Below are positions 16,297-24,354 of a DNA stretch of 64,000 nt, piece after piece. The translations under genes were made by a program, and so were the position numbers. The DNA comes from Marinobacterium rhizophilum. GTDB taxonomy: Bacteria > Pseudomonadota > Gammaproteobacteria > Pseudomonadales > Balneatricaceae. The stretch spans positions 992,001 through 1,056,000 of the forward strand of contig NZ_CP073347.1 in the NCBI RefSeq assembly GCF_024397915.1, given 5' to 3'. Under the pieces are notes generated by a model. The model worked only from the letters and a program-made list of their open reading frames with translations, had not been told where the DNA came from and ran no database searches. Each line of letters opens with the position of its first letter. Positions within the stretch are counted from its first letter, which is position 1.

Positions 16297-18122
16297 GCAT
16301 TATTCTCCTCTTGAAAGAAGATGCTGGCACCCTCTTCTGCGCCATTCACGTTCTGGCGCAGCGGTGCGAACAGCTCACGCCCCATACCCTGGTGATGACC
16401 GAGCATTTCGCTGGCCGGCGCCTGATCGCGGGCAGCAAACTCGGCGGCATCCAGCAGCAGCTCCAGGCTGCCACTGCGCGCGTCCAGACGCACCAGGTCG
16501 CCCGTGCGTACCCGTGCCAGCGGCCCGCCGTTCGCCGCTTCCGGCCAGACGTGAATGGCCGCAGGCACCTTGCCGGAGGCGCCGGACATGCGACCATCGG
16601 TCACCAGTGCCACCTTGAAGCCACGATCCTGCAGGGTACCCAGGTAAGGTGTCAGCTTGTGCAGCTCCGGCATGCCGATCGCCTTGGGGCCCTGGTAGCG
16701 CACCACGGCAACAAAATCCTTCTCCAGTTCACCGCGCTTGAAAGCCTCGGCAACCTGATCCTGGTCGTCAAACACCAGTGCTGGCGCTTCAACCAGCTGA
16801 TGCTCGGCCGCGACTGCAGAAATCTTGATAACACCACGCCCCAGGTTGCCCTTGAGCAGCTTCAGGCCGCCATTGGAGCTGAACGGTTCGGCCGCGCCAC
16901 GCAGCACGGCAGGGTCAAGCGATTCGGTCGCACCCTGGCGCCACACCAGCTTGCCATCCTCGAGGAAGGGCTCCTGCGTGTAATGGGACATGCCCTCGCC
17001 CATCACGGTGACGACATCTTCGTGCAAAAAGCCCGCCGCCAGCAGTTCGCGCACCAGGAAAGAGGTGCCACCGGCCGCCTGGAAATGGTTGATGTCGGCT
17101 TCGCCGTTGGGGTAGATGCGGGCAAGCAGCGGCACCACATCGGACAGGTCCGAGAAATCGTCCCAGTTGATGATAATGCCGGCGGCGCGGGCCACGGCAA
17201 TCATGTGCATGGTGTGGTTGGTCGACCCACCGGTGGCCAGCAGCGCCACCAGACCATTGACAATGGTCTTTTCGTTGACGACTTCGTACAGCGGCGTAAA
17301 GCGCCCGTTCTGCTCGGTAATGCGCACGGCCTGGCGAGCTGACTCGCGAGTCAGCGCATCACGCAGATCCGTGCCGGGGTTGACGAAGGACGAACCCGGC
17401 AGGTGCAGCCCCATCAGCTCGACAACCAGCTGGTTGGTATTGGCAGTACCGTAAAAGGTACAGGTGCCCGCGCTGTGGTAGGAGCTGGATTCGCAATCGA
17501 GCAGCGCATCACGCCCCACCTTGCCTTCGGCGTAGAGCTGGCGAATGCGGGCCTTTTCCTTGTTCGGCAGGCCGCTGGGCATCGGGCCGGCTGGCACCAA
17601 CAGGGTTGGCAGATGTCCAAAACTCAGTGCGCCCATCAGCAGTCCCGGCACGATCTTGTCGCAGATTCCCAGGTAAAGCGCGGCATCAAACATGTTGTGG
17701 GACAGCGACACGGCTGTGGACATGGCGATCACATCACGACTGAACAGGCTAAGCTCCATACCGGGCTGCCCCTGGGTGACGCCATCGCACATGGCCGGAA
17801 CGCCACCGGCGACCTGGGCGACGGAGCCGAGTTCACGTACCGCGGTACGGATCTTTTCCGGGTAGTTTTCGTAGGGCTGGTGGGCCGACAGCATGTCGTT
17901 GTAGGCGGTGACGATGCCGACATTGACCGCGTTGGTCATCTTCAGCGCCTGCTTGTCGCTGGCGCCGCAGGCCGCAAAGCCATGGGCCTGGTTGCCACAG
18001 GACAGGGCGCTGCGATGCACACCCTTTTCCTCGGCCGCCTTCATGCGACTGATATAGGCATCACGGCTGTCTTTGCTGCGGGCGATGATCCGTGCGGTGA
18101 CTTGCTCGACGGTGGAATGCAT
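16293..18122 (-). CDS. edd: 6-phosphogluconate dehydratase (Entner-Doudoroff)
   Basis: A 609-residue iron-sulfur dehydratase of the IlvD/Edd family, full length. Cluster and active-site regions are visible: SCGNQAHGFAACG, GGVPAMCDGVTQGQPGMELS, YLGICDKIVPGLLMGAL, SSYHSAGTCTFYGTANTNQ, and late VALVTDGRMSGASGKVPAAIHV. It converts 6-phosphogluconate to 2-keto-3-deoxy-6-phosphogluconate. It is first in the operon with glk, the mutarotase and the aldo/keto reductase. It diverges from gap, and the 216-bp spacer contains the palindrome at 18234-18249. The aldolase eda and zwf/pgl are not in this window. Confidence 0.96.
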   Translation of the reverse strand: MHSTVEQVTARIIARSKDSRDAYISRMKAAEEKGVHRSALSCGNQAHGFAACGASDKQALKMTNAVNVGIVTAYNDMLSAHQPYENYPEKIRTAVRELGSVAQVAGGVPAMCDGVTQGQPGMELSLFSRDVIAMSTAVSLSHNMFDAALYLGICDKIVPGLLMGALSFGHLPTLLVPAGPMPSGLPNKEKARIRQLYAEGKVGRDALLDCESSSYHSAGTCTFYGTANTNQLVVELMGLHLPGSSFVNPGTDLRDALTRESARQAVRITEQNGRFTPLYEVVNEKTIVNGLVALLATGGSTNHTMHMIAVARAAGIIINWDDFSDLSDVVPLLARIYPNGEADINHFQAAGGTSFLVRELLAAGFLHEDVVTVMGEGMSHYTQEPFLEDGKLVWRQGATESLDPAVLRGAAEPFSSNGGLKLLKGNLGRGVIKISAVAAEHQLVEAPALVFDDQDQVAEAFKRGELEKDFVAVVRYQGPKAIGMPELHKLTPYLGTLQDRGFKVALVTDGRMSGASGKVPAAIHVWPEAANGGPLARVRTGDLVRLDARSGSLELLLDAAEFAARDQAPASEMLGHHQGMGRELFAPLRQNVNGAEEGASIFFQEENNA

Positions 18123-18233
18123 GGCAACTCCTGAAAGTGGGTTTTCTTATGCTCGAAATTTTACGTATATAAGGCAAACTGAGACACCAGATCTGCAGCT
18201 TGCAGCCATATAAAGGCTATGGCTTCGTTAATT

Positions 18234-18249
18234 TTGGTAAGTTTACCAA
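18234..18249. promoter_or_regulatory. Perfect 16-bp palindrome between edd and gap
   Basis: TTGGTAA-GT-TTACCAA is a perfect inverted repeat in the divergent edd/gap spacer. A weaker relative, GTAA-GTT-TTAC followed by AA, lies at 18288-18300, 54 bp closer to gap. Central-carbon regulators in this group (HexR, GntR-type proteins) bind dyads in such spacers. The sequence is not an exact match to the published HexR half-sites (TTGT/ACAA), so the binding protein is not named here. Confidence 0.55.
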
Positions 18250-18338
18250 TTTTTTATTTTAATGTTTGATTTATTTCCACTAAAAGCGTAAGTTTTACAA
18301 AATTAAAACGGCATATCGACGCAGCAGAGGGTTGGAAC

Positions 18339-19343
18339 ATGACGATACGGGTTGCTATTAATGGTTTTGGTCGCATTGGTCGCAATGTTCTGCGGGCGCT
18401 TTACGAAAACAATTACCGAGACCGCATCCAGGTTGTTGCCATCAACGACCTCGGCGATGCCGCGATCAATGCACACCTGTTCCAGTACGACAGCGTGCAT
18501 GGCCGCTTCAACGGCAGTGTCAGCCACGATGGCGAGTCCATGACCGTCAACAACGACCGCATCAGCATCAGCTCGCTGCGCAACCCGGCCGAACTGCCCT
18601 GGGCTTCGCTCGACGTTGATGTTGTTTACGAGTGCACCGGCCTGTTCACCAGCCGCGAAAAAGCCGCGGCTCACCTGAGCGCCGGCGCACGCAAGGTCAT
18701 CATTTCCGCCCCCGGCACCGGCGTCGATGCCACCGTGGTCTACGGTGTTAACGATAGCACCCTGCGCCAGAGTGACGAGATTATTTCCAACGCGTCCTGC
18801 ACCACCAACTGCCTGGCACCCGTGGCCCAGGTACTGCAGCGCGAAATTGGCATCGAAAGCGGCCTGATGACCACCATTCACGCCTACACCAACGACCAGA
18901 ATCTGTCGGATGTGTACCACACCGACCTGTACCGTGCCCGCTCTGCGACCCAGTCGATGATTCCGACCAAAACCGGCGCCGCTGCTGCGGTTGGCCTGGT
19001 GCTGCCAGAGCTGGCCGGCAAGTTCGATGGCATGGCGGTGCGTGTTCCCACCATCAACGTCTCCCTGGTGGACCTGGCATTCATTGCCGAGCGCAACACC
19101 AGCGTGGAAGAAGTTAATGCCCTGCTCCAGGCAGCAGCAGAAAAGTCGCCGGTTCTGGGTTTTAACAGCCTGCCGCTGGTCTCTGTGGATTTCAATCATT
19201 GCCCTCTGTCGTCGACGTTTGACGCTACCCAGACCAAAGTCTCCGGCCGCCTCGTCAAGGTCATGGCCTGGTACGACAACGAGTGGGGCTTTTCCAACCG
19301 CATGCTAGACAACACTCTGGCCCTGGTTAACGCCCCGGCCTAA
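18339..19343 (+). CDS. gap: Type I glyceraldehyde-3-phosphate dehydrogenase
   Basis: A 334-residue enzyme. The NAD-binding INGFGRIGRNVLR (residues 7-19), the catalytic SNASCTTNCLAP with C154, the partner histidine in TTIHAYTNDQ, and WYDNEWGFSNRM near the end are all intact. It interconverts glyceraldehyde-3-phosphate and 1,3-bisphosphoglycerate using NAD and phosphate. AGAGGG lies about eight bases before the ATG. pyk follows after 15 bases, so the two form a unit converting the triose product of the Entner-Doudoroff route to pyruvate, opposite to the edd operon and likely co-regulated through the shared spacer. Confidence 0.96.
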   Translation: MTIRVAINGFGRIGRNVLRALYENNYRDRIQVVAINDLGDAAINAHLFQYDSVHGRFNGSVSHDGESMTVNNDRISISSLRNPAELPWASLDVDVVYECTGLFTSREKAAAHLSAGARKVIISAPGTGVDATVVYGVNDSTLRQSDEIISNASCTTNCLAPVAQVLQREIGIESGLMTTIHAYTNDQNLSDVYHTDLYRARSATQSMIPTKTGAAAAVGLVLPELAGKFDGMAVRVPTINVSLVDLAFIAERNTSVEEVNALLQAAAEKSPVLGFNSLPLVSVDFNHCPLSSTFDATQTKVSGRLVKVMAWYDNEWGFSNRMLDNTLALVNAPA

Positions 19344-19358
19344 GGAGCAGTCATTACA

Positions 19359-20807
19359 ATGTTACGCCGAACCAAGATCGTCGCTACGCTCGGGCCCGCT
19401 ACCAGCAGCCCTGAAATGCTCGAAAAACTGATTGCCGCAGGTACCGATGTGGTGCGCCTGAACTTCTCCCACGGGGAAGCCGCAGACCACCAGGCCCGCG
19501 CCAGCCTGGTACGGGAAATTAGCCGCAAACAGGGCCGCTTTGTTGCGATTCTGGGTGACCTGCAGGGGCCGAAGATTCGCATTTCGCGCTTCAGGAACCA
19601 CAAGGTCAGCCTGACCAAGGGTCAGGCCTTTGCACTGGACTCCACCCTCGACAAGGATGCCGGCGACGAGACCCAGGTCGGCATCGACTTTGAAGCCCTG
19701 ATCCGCGATGCCCGCATCGGTGATGTGCTGCTGCTGGACGATGGTCGTGTGGAGCTGAAGGTCACCGGCGTATCCGATACCCGCATCGACTCCGAAGTAC
19801 TGGTAGGCGGCGTGCTGTCCAACAACAAGGGCATCAACCGCCTGGGCGGCGGCCTCTCGGCCAAGGCCCTGACGGACAAGGATCGTGAAGACATCAAGAC
19901 AGCCGCCGCCATTGGCGTCGACTATGTTGCCGTGTCCTTTCCCCGTGACGCCTCCGACATGGACGAAGCCCGCACCCTGCTGCGTGCGGCAGGCTCCAGT
20001 GCTGGCCTGATTGCCAAGATCGAACGTGCCGAAACCGTCGCCGACGACGCCATCCTGGATGGCATCATCCGCGCGTCCGAAGCTGTCATGGTGGCCCGTG
20101 GCGACCTGGCGGTGGAAATCGGCGATGCGGAACTGGTGGCGGTACAGAAGCACATCATTGCCCGTGCCCGTGCCCTCAACAAGGTCGTGATCACCGCAAC
20201 CCAGATGATGGAGTCGATGATCAACAGCCCGATGCCGACCCGCGCCGAAGTATCCGATGTGGCCAATGCCGTGATGGATTACACCGATGCGGTCATGCTG
20301 TCGGCTGAAACCGCCGCGGGCGACTACCCGGTGGAAACCGTGGAAGCCATGTCGCGCGTGTGCATGGGGGCCGAACGCCATCCCATCACGCACAAGTCCA
20401 AGCACCGTATCCACGAAAATTTTGAAGCGATTGACGAAACCATCGCACTGTCGGCCATCTACGCGGCCAACCACCTGCGTGGCGTCAAGGCGATCATCTG
20501 CATGACCGAGTCGGGCCTCACCCCCCTGCTCATGTCCCGCATTCGCTCGCCCCTGCCGATCTTTGCACTGTCACGCCGCGAAGATACCCAGCACCGGGTG
20601 TCGCTGTATCGCGGCGTCCAGACCATTCCGTTCTATAGCGAAGAGATGGAGCCGCGTGAAATCAATCAGAACGCCATCAACGCACTGATCGAACGTGGCG
20701 TAGTGACGGACGGCGACCTGGTCGTGATCACCAAGGGTGATTACATGAACGCCCAGGGCGGCACCAACACCATGAAAGTGGTTAAGGTCGGTCAGGATAT
20801 CGCTTAA
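19359..20807 (+). CDS. pyk: Pyruvate kinase
   Basis: A 482-residue pyruvate kinase of the PykA (type II) kind. Signatures are RRTKIVATLGPATSS, VVRLNFSHG, GDLQGPKIRISRF, the family signature around GLIAKIERAETV (catalytic K), MVARGDLAVEIG and TATQMMESMI. The C-terminal domain ends with VITKGDYMNAQGGTNTMKVVKVG. It makes pyruvate and ATP from phosphoenolpyruvate and ADP. It is the second gene after gap. A G/C-rich hairpin and a rho-independent terminator follow it. Confidence 0.95.
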   Translation: MLRRTKIVATLGPATSSPEMLEKLIAAGTDVVRLNFSHGEAADHQARASLVREISRKQGRFVAILGDLQGPKIRISRFRNHKVSLTKGQAFALDSTLDKDAGDETQVGIDFEALIRDARIGDVLLLDDGRVELKVTGVSDTRIDSEVLVGGVLSNNKGINRLGGGLSAKALTDKDREDIKTAAAIGVDYVAVSFPRDASDMDEARTLLRAAGSSAGLIAKIERAETVADDAILDGIIRASEAVMVARGDLAVEIGDAELVAVQKHIIARARALNKVVITATQMMESMINSPMPTRAEVSDVANAVMDYTDAVMLSAETAAGDYPVETVEAMSRVCMGAERHPITHKSKHRIHENFEAIDETIALSAIYAANHLRGVKAIICMTESGLTPLLMSRIRSPLPIFALSRREDTQHRVSLYRGVQTIPFYSEEMEPREINQNAINALIERGVVTDGDLVVITKGDYMNAQGGTNTMKVVKVGQDIA

Positions 20808-20815
20808 GTAACACG

Positions 20816-20840
20816 GGAGGCACGGCCTGGCCGCGCCTCC
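20816..20840 (+). other. G/C-rich hairpin just after pyk
   Basis: GGAGGCACGGCC and GGCCGCGCCTCC form a 12-bp stem with one G-T mismatch and a single central base, nine bases after the pyk stop. No T run follows, so on its own it is more likely an mRNA 3'-end stabiliser or processing site than a terminator. Confidence 0.5.
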
Positions 20841-20932
20841 TGCACCTCACTCTTCGGAGTGGCTCCCGTTATCAACTGTTGGCTCACAGGCTCATATTGG
20901 TTGCAGATATGATTCATCGATAACGGTCTTGT

Positions 20933-20971
20933 GCAGGCTCCGGACGGATTCCCCCGGCAGCCTGCTTTTTT
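20933..20971 (+). terminator. Rho-independent terminator of gap-pyk
   Basis: GCAGGCTCCGG pairs with CCGG-C-AGCCTGC across a short loop, followed at once by six T. It lies about 125 bp after the pyk stop and ends the gap-pyk transcript. The stretch between the two hairpins (20841-20932) has no frame. Confidence 0.75.
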
Positions 20972-21083
20972 ATGCTTGCTGTTTGGCTTTCACTGCCTAA
21001 GTTAACTCATTGTTTTTACGATTTATTTATCGACAGAGTCTGCATGCAGTAACACCGGCTGCATTGCGCTTGTTCTCCGCTCG

Positions 21084-21713
21084 TTAAATGCCGATGCTCG
21101 TATCGCACTTGCTGGATGGCACGCCGCTGTGAAAGCGGAACTCGTCGTCGGGCGAAAGAATGAGTTCATTTTCGATCTTTCGGAAAAAAGCGACACGCTC
21201 ATCAATCGACTCACCCGCCGCATCTTCGGCCAGCGTCAGGTAATCCTGGTAGTGACGCCCTTCGGATTTGAGCAGTGAGCGATAGAATTTCGCAAGCTCG
21301 GCATCCAGCAAGGGCCCGATCCTGGCGAAGCGCTCACAGGAACGCGCCTCTATAAAGGCCCCCACAATCAGCACATCGATCAGGCGTTGCGGCTCATGGT
21401 TACGCACCGCCGCCCGCATGCCGCCGGCGTAACGCGCCGACTGCAGATGCTGATACTCAATGCCGCGGGACTCGATAATCGCCAGCACCTGCTCGAAATG
21501 AATCAGCTCCTCGCGCGCCAGGCGAGACATCTTGTTGAGCAGTTCCATGCGATCCACATAGCGAAACATCAGCGTCATCGCCGTAGAGGCTGCTTTCTTC
21601 TCACAGTGTGCATGGTCAATCAGCAGCAAGGCCTGATTCTGCAGGGCCACTTCGATCCAGGCATCGGGTGTCTCGCACCCCAGGAATGTTTTGATCTCGT
21701 CGAGGATGTCCAT
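21084..21713 (-). CDS. miaE: tRNA-(ms2io6A)-hydroxylase MiaE
   Basis: A 209-residue non-heme di-iron monooxygenase that hydroxylates the isopentenyl group of 2-methylthio-N6-isopentenyladenosine at tRNA position 37. The ferritin-like ligand pattern is visible: HAHCEKKAAS, REELIHFEQVL, GAFIEARSCERF and KSEGRHYQDYL supply the E and H ligands from four helices. The ATG at 21713 is preceded by GGTGA at a normal distance; a GTG one codon earlier is possible. The prophage is inserted about 35 bp upstream, against the -10 element, so native expression may be altered. Confidence 0.93.
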   Translation of the reverse strand: MDILDEIKTFLGCETPDAWIEVALQNQALLLIDHAHCEKKAASTAMTLMFRYVDRMELLNKMSRLAREELIHFEQVLAIIESRGIEYQHLQSARYAGGMRAAVRNHEPQRLIDVLIVGAFIEARSCERFARIGPLLDAELAKFYRSLLKSEGRHYQDYLTLAEDAAGESIDERVAFFRKIENELILSPDDEFRFHSGVPSSKCDTSIGI

Positions 21714-21741
21714 CACTTCACCGCCACTAAAAACGGCGGGT

Positions 21742-21747
21742 ATTATA
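21742..21747 (-). promoter_or_regulatory. miaE: Probable miaE -10 element (TATAAT)
   Basis: On the minus strand the bases read TATAAT, a perfect consensus -10, about 29 bp before the miaE ATG. The prophage target duplication begins at its outermost base, so everything upstream, including the original -35 region, is now prophage DNA. No good -35 is apparent at 16-18 bp in the present sequence. Confidence 0.5.
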
Positions 21748-21751
21748 CAGC
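21747..21751. repeat. 5-bp target duplication (ACAGC), miaE side
   Basis: ACAGC directly precedes the prophage TG terminus. The same five bases directly follow the CA terminus at 59024-59028. A 5-bp duplication is the hallmark of Mu-type transposition. Confidence 0.85.
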
Positions 21752-21800
21752 TGTAGCCCGCCGCGAGGTTTGTAAATTTTCACCGGGTGGATTGTAAATC
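21752..21800 (-). other. Prophage right end with candidate transposase sites
   Basis: After the terminal TGTAGCCCGCC, the blocks TTTGTAAATTTTCACCGGG and ATTGTAAATCACAATGGGG follow each other within 40 bp, and TCACTTTTCACAG comes next. They share GTAAAT-N(3-5)-C and are likely MuA-type binding sites. Comparison with the other end supports the inner GTAAAT block. Confidence 0.6.
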
Positions 21801-21871
21801 ACAATGGGGTCACTTTTCACAGATTAGCCGCTCCAAAAATTTACATTCAGCAGGTTCGGTTGCATGGGCGC

Positions 21872-23155
21872 CTACCCCTCCTCCATGATTTCCTCTTCGT
21901 CAACGATGACAAGCTTCTCATACGTGGCTCCAGTCAAGTTCATCTTGGTTAAGTCGGCCGCCTTGAGCTTTACATAGTCGAGCTTAGCACCAGCAAGGTT
22001 AGCGTTTGTCAGGGTGGCTCCACAAAGGTTCGCTCGTGATAGATCTGCCCCGGCTAAGTTAGCCCCTTCCAAGTCGCTACCAGAAAGATCAGCTTTCGTT
22101 AGATTTGATCCACTTAGGTTGGCGCGAACCAATATAGCTCCCTTCAGATTGGTTCGTACAAGCTTAGCGTTTTGTAGGTTAGCCTCAATCAAATCTGACT
22201 CTTCCAAGTTGGCTTTCACCAAGGTAGCCCCAACGAGCGTTGCATCAGTAAGAGTCGCCTCCTCTAGGTTTGCACTAGTAAGGTTCGCTCCATTGAAGTT
22301 GGCGTTCATGAGCCCGGCTCTCTGTAACTTCGCACGGAAGAGCACCGCATCATTTAGATTCACACGAAACATACGTGCATCTTCGAAGTTCGCATCGGTA
22401 AGGAACGCTTCTTGGAAACTCGAACCGGTGAGATCAGCCTCCGCAAAATTTGAAGACATGAGCTGTGCTCCAGTAAAGTTCGAGTTTGCGAGGTCTGTCA
22501 CGCAGAATTCGGTTCCTTTAAGATCTGCGCCAGAAAAGTCAAATGAGCTCAGAACTGAATAGCCCAAAAAGGTGTGAGCCAAATCGAAAGAGAACTGGCC
22601 CTTGTCTTGACTAATCTTACGTCTGTTCAAGATGCTCAGCGCCGTCTTGATATCAACTCGCAGGCTGCACTTCTTCTCATTTCGAGACTTCGCTACAGTG
22701 GGCTTCTCGCCTTCCAATGGCGCATGCATTCGTATGTAGGCGCAAAGCACCTCCATGATCTGGTGATGGTAGTCGCTACTGTTCCTCGATATCTTTTCGA
22801 GGGCGTACAGCCCCCCTAGGCGCAATTCCAAACGAGGTCTACCGTCATCAGAGGTCGAGCCTAGTTGCTCAATTGCTTTCGTATATGTCTCCGCAACGTG
22901 GCTAGCCTCTCCCGTCGCCGCCTGTCTATCAGCGATACGGGTACGCCATACAAGCATCGGAAAGCCGATCAGTCCTGCCAGTGCGAAGCCAATGTTACGA
23001 ATGAGCTCATGGTTGCCGTAAATCCAGTCCCAACGCAGCCAAACAAGAGGGATGGCCAACACAATGACCAGAGTTACTTTGAAGAACAACGTAGTCGCTG
23101 GTATGTAGTTCAGAACGTTGGTGCGCAACACCTTTCGCGCTTTTTCCTTGTCCAA
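21872..23155 (-). CDS. Membrane-anchored pentapeptide-repeat protein (prophage cargo)
   Basis: A 427-residue protein. Two hydrophobic segments (about residues 24-42 and 55-71, LIGFPMLVW) anchor it, followed by a linker with YTKAIEQLGS and RLGGLYALEKI, a pattern seen in other membrane pentapeptide proteins. From about residue 190 to 415 there is an unbroken run of pentapeptide repeats of the A(D/N)Lxx type (ADLTG, ANLTS, ANLEE, ADLSR), which fold as a right-handed quadrilateral beta helix. It sits between the methylase gene and the right prophage end, where Mu-like phages often carry accessory genes. No target is readable. Possible roles are exclusion of other phages or host-surface effects. 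Confidence 0.85.
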   Translation of the reverse strand: MDKEKARKVLRTNVLNYIPATTLFFKVTLVIVLAIPLVWLRWDWIYGNHELIRNIGFALAGLIGFPMLVWRTRIADRQAATGEASHVAETYTKAIEQLGSTSDDGRPRLELRLGGLYALEKISRNSSDYHHQIMEVLCAYIRMHAPLEGEKPTVAKSRNEKKCSLRVDIKTALSILNRRKISQDKGQFSFDLAHTFLGYSVLSSFDFSGADLKGTEFCVTDLANSNFTGAQLMSSNFAEADLTGSSFQEAFLTDANFEDARMFRVNLNDAVLFRAKLQRAGLMNANFNGANLTSANLEEATLTDATLVGATLVKANLEESDLIEANLQNAKLVRTNLKGAILVRANLSGSNLTKADLSGSDLEGANLAGADLSRANLCGATLTNANLAGAKLDYVKLKAADLTKMNLTGATYEKLVIVDEEEIMEEG

Positions 23156-23244
23156 GGTACTCTTCCTGAATGATTGATCGTTTTGCCATTCTAAATGCTA
23201 CCAGCATACTGGTGCCCACCTCGCCCTCGACTGACAGTTAAAGG

Positions 23245-24045
23245 CTAAAATAGTCCCTGCTGCCCCCGTGGCTTGGGCTGATCCTTCCAATTACCAAAGA
23301 CCAGCTCGACGCAGTCGGTGGGCTTGCCGTTGCCGCCTACGGTGTACTGGTAGTCGATTTCGATCACTTGCAGCTTGGAGAATACCGCACGGATGTCGGG
23401 GTGGTCATTGATGCTGATGATCATTTGGCCTTTTATCGTTGCGGCGAGTTCGGCCATGCGCTCGTAGTGGTCGAAGCCGAACGGGACGCCGTAGCCTTCG
23501 GTCTGCCAGTACGGTGGGTCGCAGTAGAACAGCGTGTGGGGGCGGTCGTACTTGCGGATGATCTGCTGCCAGTCGAGGCGCTCGATGGTGGTGCCGGCCA
23601 GGCGATAGTGGGCGTCGGCCAGGTCCTGCTCCAGGGTGAAGATATTGAAGCGCGGGCGGCTGGTCGTGGTGGTGCCGAAGCTCTGGCCTTCGACCTTGCC
23701 GCCGAAGGCCTGCTTTTGCAGGTACAGGAAGCGGGCCGCGCGCTGGATGTCGGTCAGGGTTTCGGGGGTGGTGGCCTGCAGCCAGTCCCAGTGCTGGCGG
23801 CTGGATAACAGCCATTTAAACTGTTTGTACAGCTCCTCTAAATGGTGTTTAACCACCCGGTACAGGTTGACCAGGTCACCGTTGACGTCGTTGATTATTT
23901 CGACCTCCGACGGTTCCTTCAGGAAGAACAGCGCAGCGGCGCCGGCGAAGGGTTCGACGTAGCAGCTGTGATCGGGGAACAGCGGCAGCAGGTGCTCCGC
24001 CAGCTTACGCTTGCCGCCTATCCAGGGAATGATGGGTTTAGCCAC
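23245..24045 (-). CDS. DNA adenine methyltransferase (D12 class, Dam-like) of the prophage
   Basis: A 266-residue N6-adenine methyltransferase: IPWIGGKRKLAEHLLPLFP (AdoMet-binding start, residues 6-24), EPFAGAAALFF (motif I), NDVNGDLVNLYRV, and the catalytic DPPYW at 176-180. It should methylate phage and host DNA at a site set by its target region, protecting phage DNA from restriction. It starts with GTG at 24045, eight bases inside the end of the Com-like gene, so its translation is tied to that gene. In Mu the Com protein switches on translation of the modification gene mom; here a methylase takes the place of Mom, an arrangement also known in other Mu-like phages. Confidence 0.92.
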   Translation of the reverse strand: MAKPIIPWIGGKRKLAEHLLPLFPDHSCYVEPFAGAAALFFLKEPSEVEIINDVNGDLVNLYRVVKHHLEELYKQFKWLLSSRQHWDWLQATTPETLTDIQRAARFLYLQKQAFGGKVEGQSFGTTTTSRPRFNIFTLEQDLADAHYRLAGTTIERLDWQQIIRKYDRPHTLFYCDPPYWQTEGYGVPFGFDHYERMAELAATIKGQMIISINDHPDIRAVFSKLQVIEIDYQYTVGGNGKPTDCVELVFGNWKDQPKPRGQQGLF

Positions 24046-24202
24046 GGTTATGCTCCTGTTCCGATGCCTGACGGCGATCAGATAAGGGGCTCGGGGCCCT
24101 CTGGGTGTTTAGTGTTTTGCAGCGCGGACACTTGATCTCGATCACTGCGAATACAGCCCGTGCCAGCAGTTTCTGGCAACGGCTACAACGTATGTCGTGC
24201 AT
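24038..24202 (-). CDS. com: Com-like zinc-finger translational regulator
   Basis: A 54-residue protein beginning MHDIRCSRCQKLLARAV, with a second pair of cysteines in IEIKCPRCKTLNTQR. CxxC-N16-CxxC is the Com zinc-ribbon pattern, and the basic tail ends SDRRQASEQEHNRG. In phage Mu, Com binds mom mRNA and opens its translation start. The stop codon (24038-24040) lies inside the overlapping GTG start region of the methylase, the same overlap logic as com-mom. Two stable hairpins lie in the DNA just upstream. The role is inferred from family and position. Confidence 0.85.
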   Translation of the reverse strand: MHDIRCSRCQKLLARAVFAVIEIKCPRCKTLNTQRAPSPLSDRRQASEQEHNRG

Positions 24203-24226
24203 GTGAACCCATCCAGGTTTCTGGTA

Positions 24227-24291
24227 GGCTTTCCCGCGCCGTGCGCACGGCAGGGAAGCCTTGGCTGGTTCACAGTGCTCTGTTCACTGTG
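24227..24291 (-). promoter_or_regulatory. Two dyads in the com leader
   Basis: GGCTTTCCC...GCCGTG pairs with CACGGC...GGGAAGCC (24227-24260, one bulge), and CACAGTG pairs with CACTGTG across seven bases (24271-24291). Both lie in the 150-bp noncoding stretch between the 76-residue tail gene and com. They could be an attenuator, a regulator site or an RNA signal for com/methylase expression. Confidence 0.45.
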
Positions 24292-24354
24292 TTCTGGCGG
24301 CCGCTATGGTGTTGGCGCACCACTGCGGTCGCTTCTCTCTCCTGTTACAAACGC

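Noticed and set aside
16311..17342. 343-codon plus-strand frame opposite edd
   Set aside because: Antisense shadow of edd with no ribosome binding site.
19362..20474. 370-codon minus-strand frame opposite pyk
   Set aside because: pyk is unmistakable on the plus strand, and the antisense product has no family features.
21872..22562. Short-period repeats within the pentapeptide gene as a CRISPR-like array
   Set aside because: The periodicity is 15 bp and follows the five-residue protein repeat; there are no spacers.
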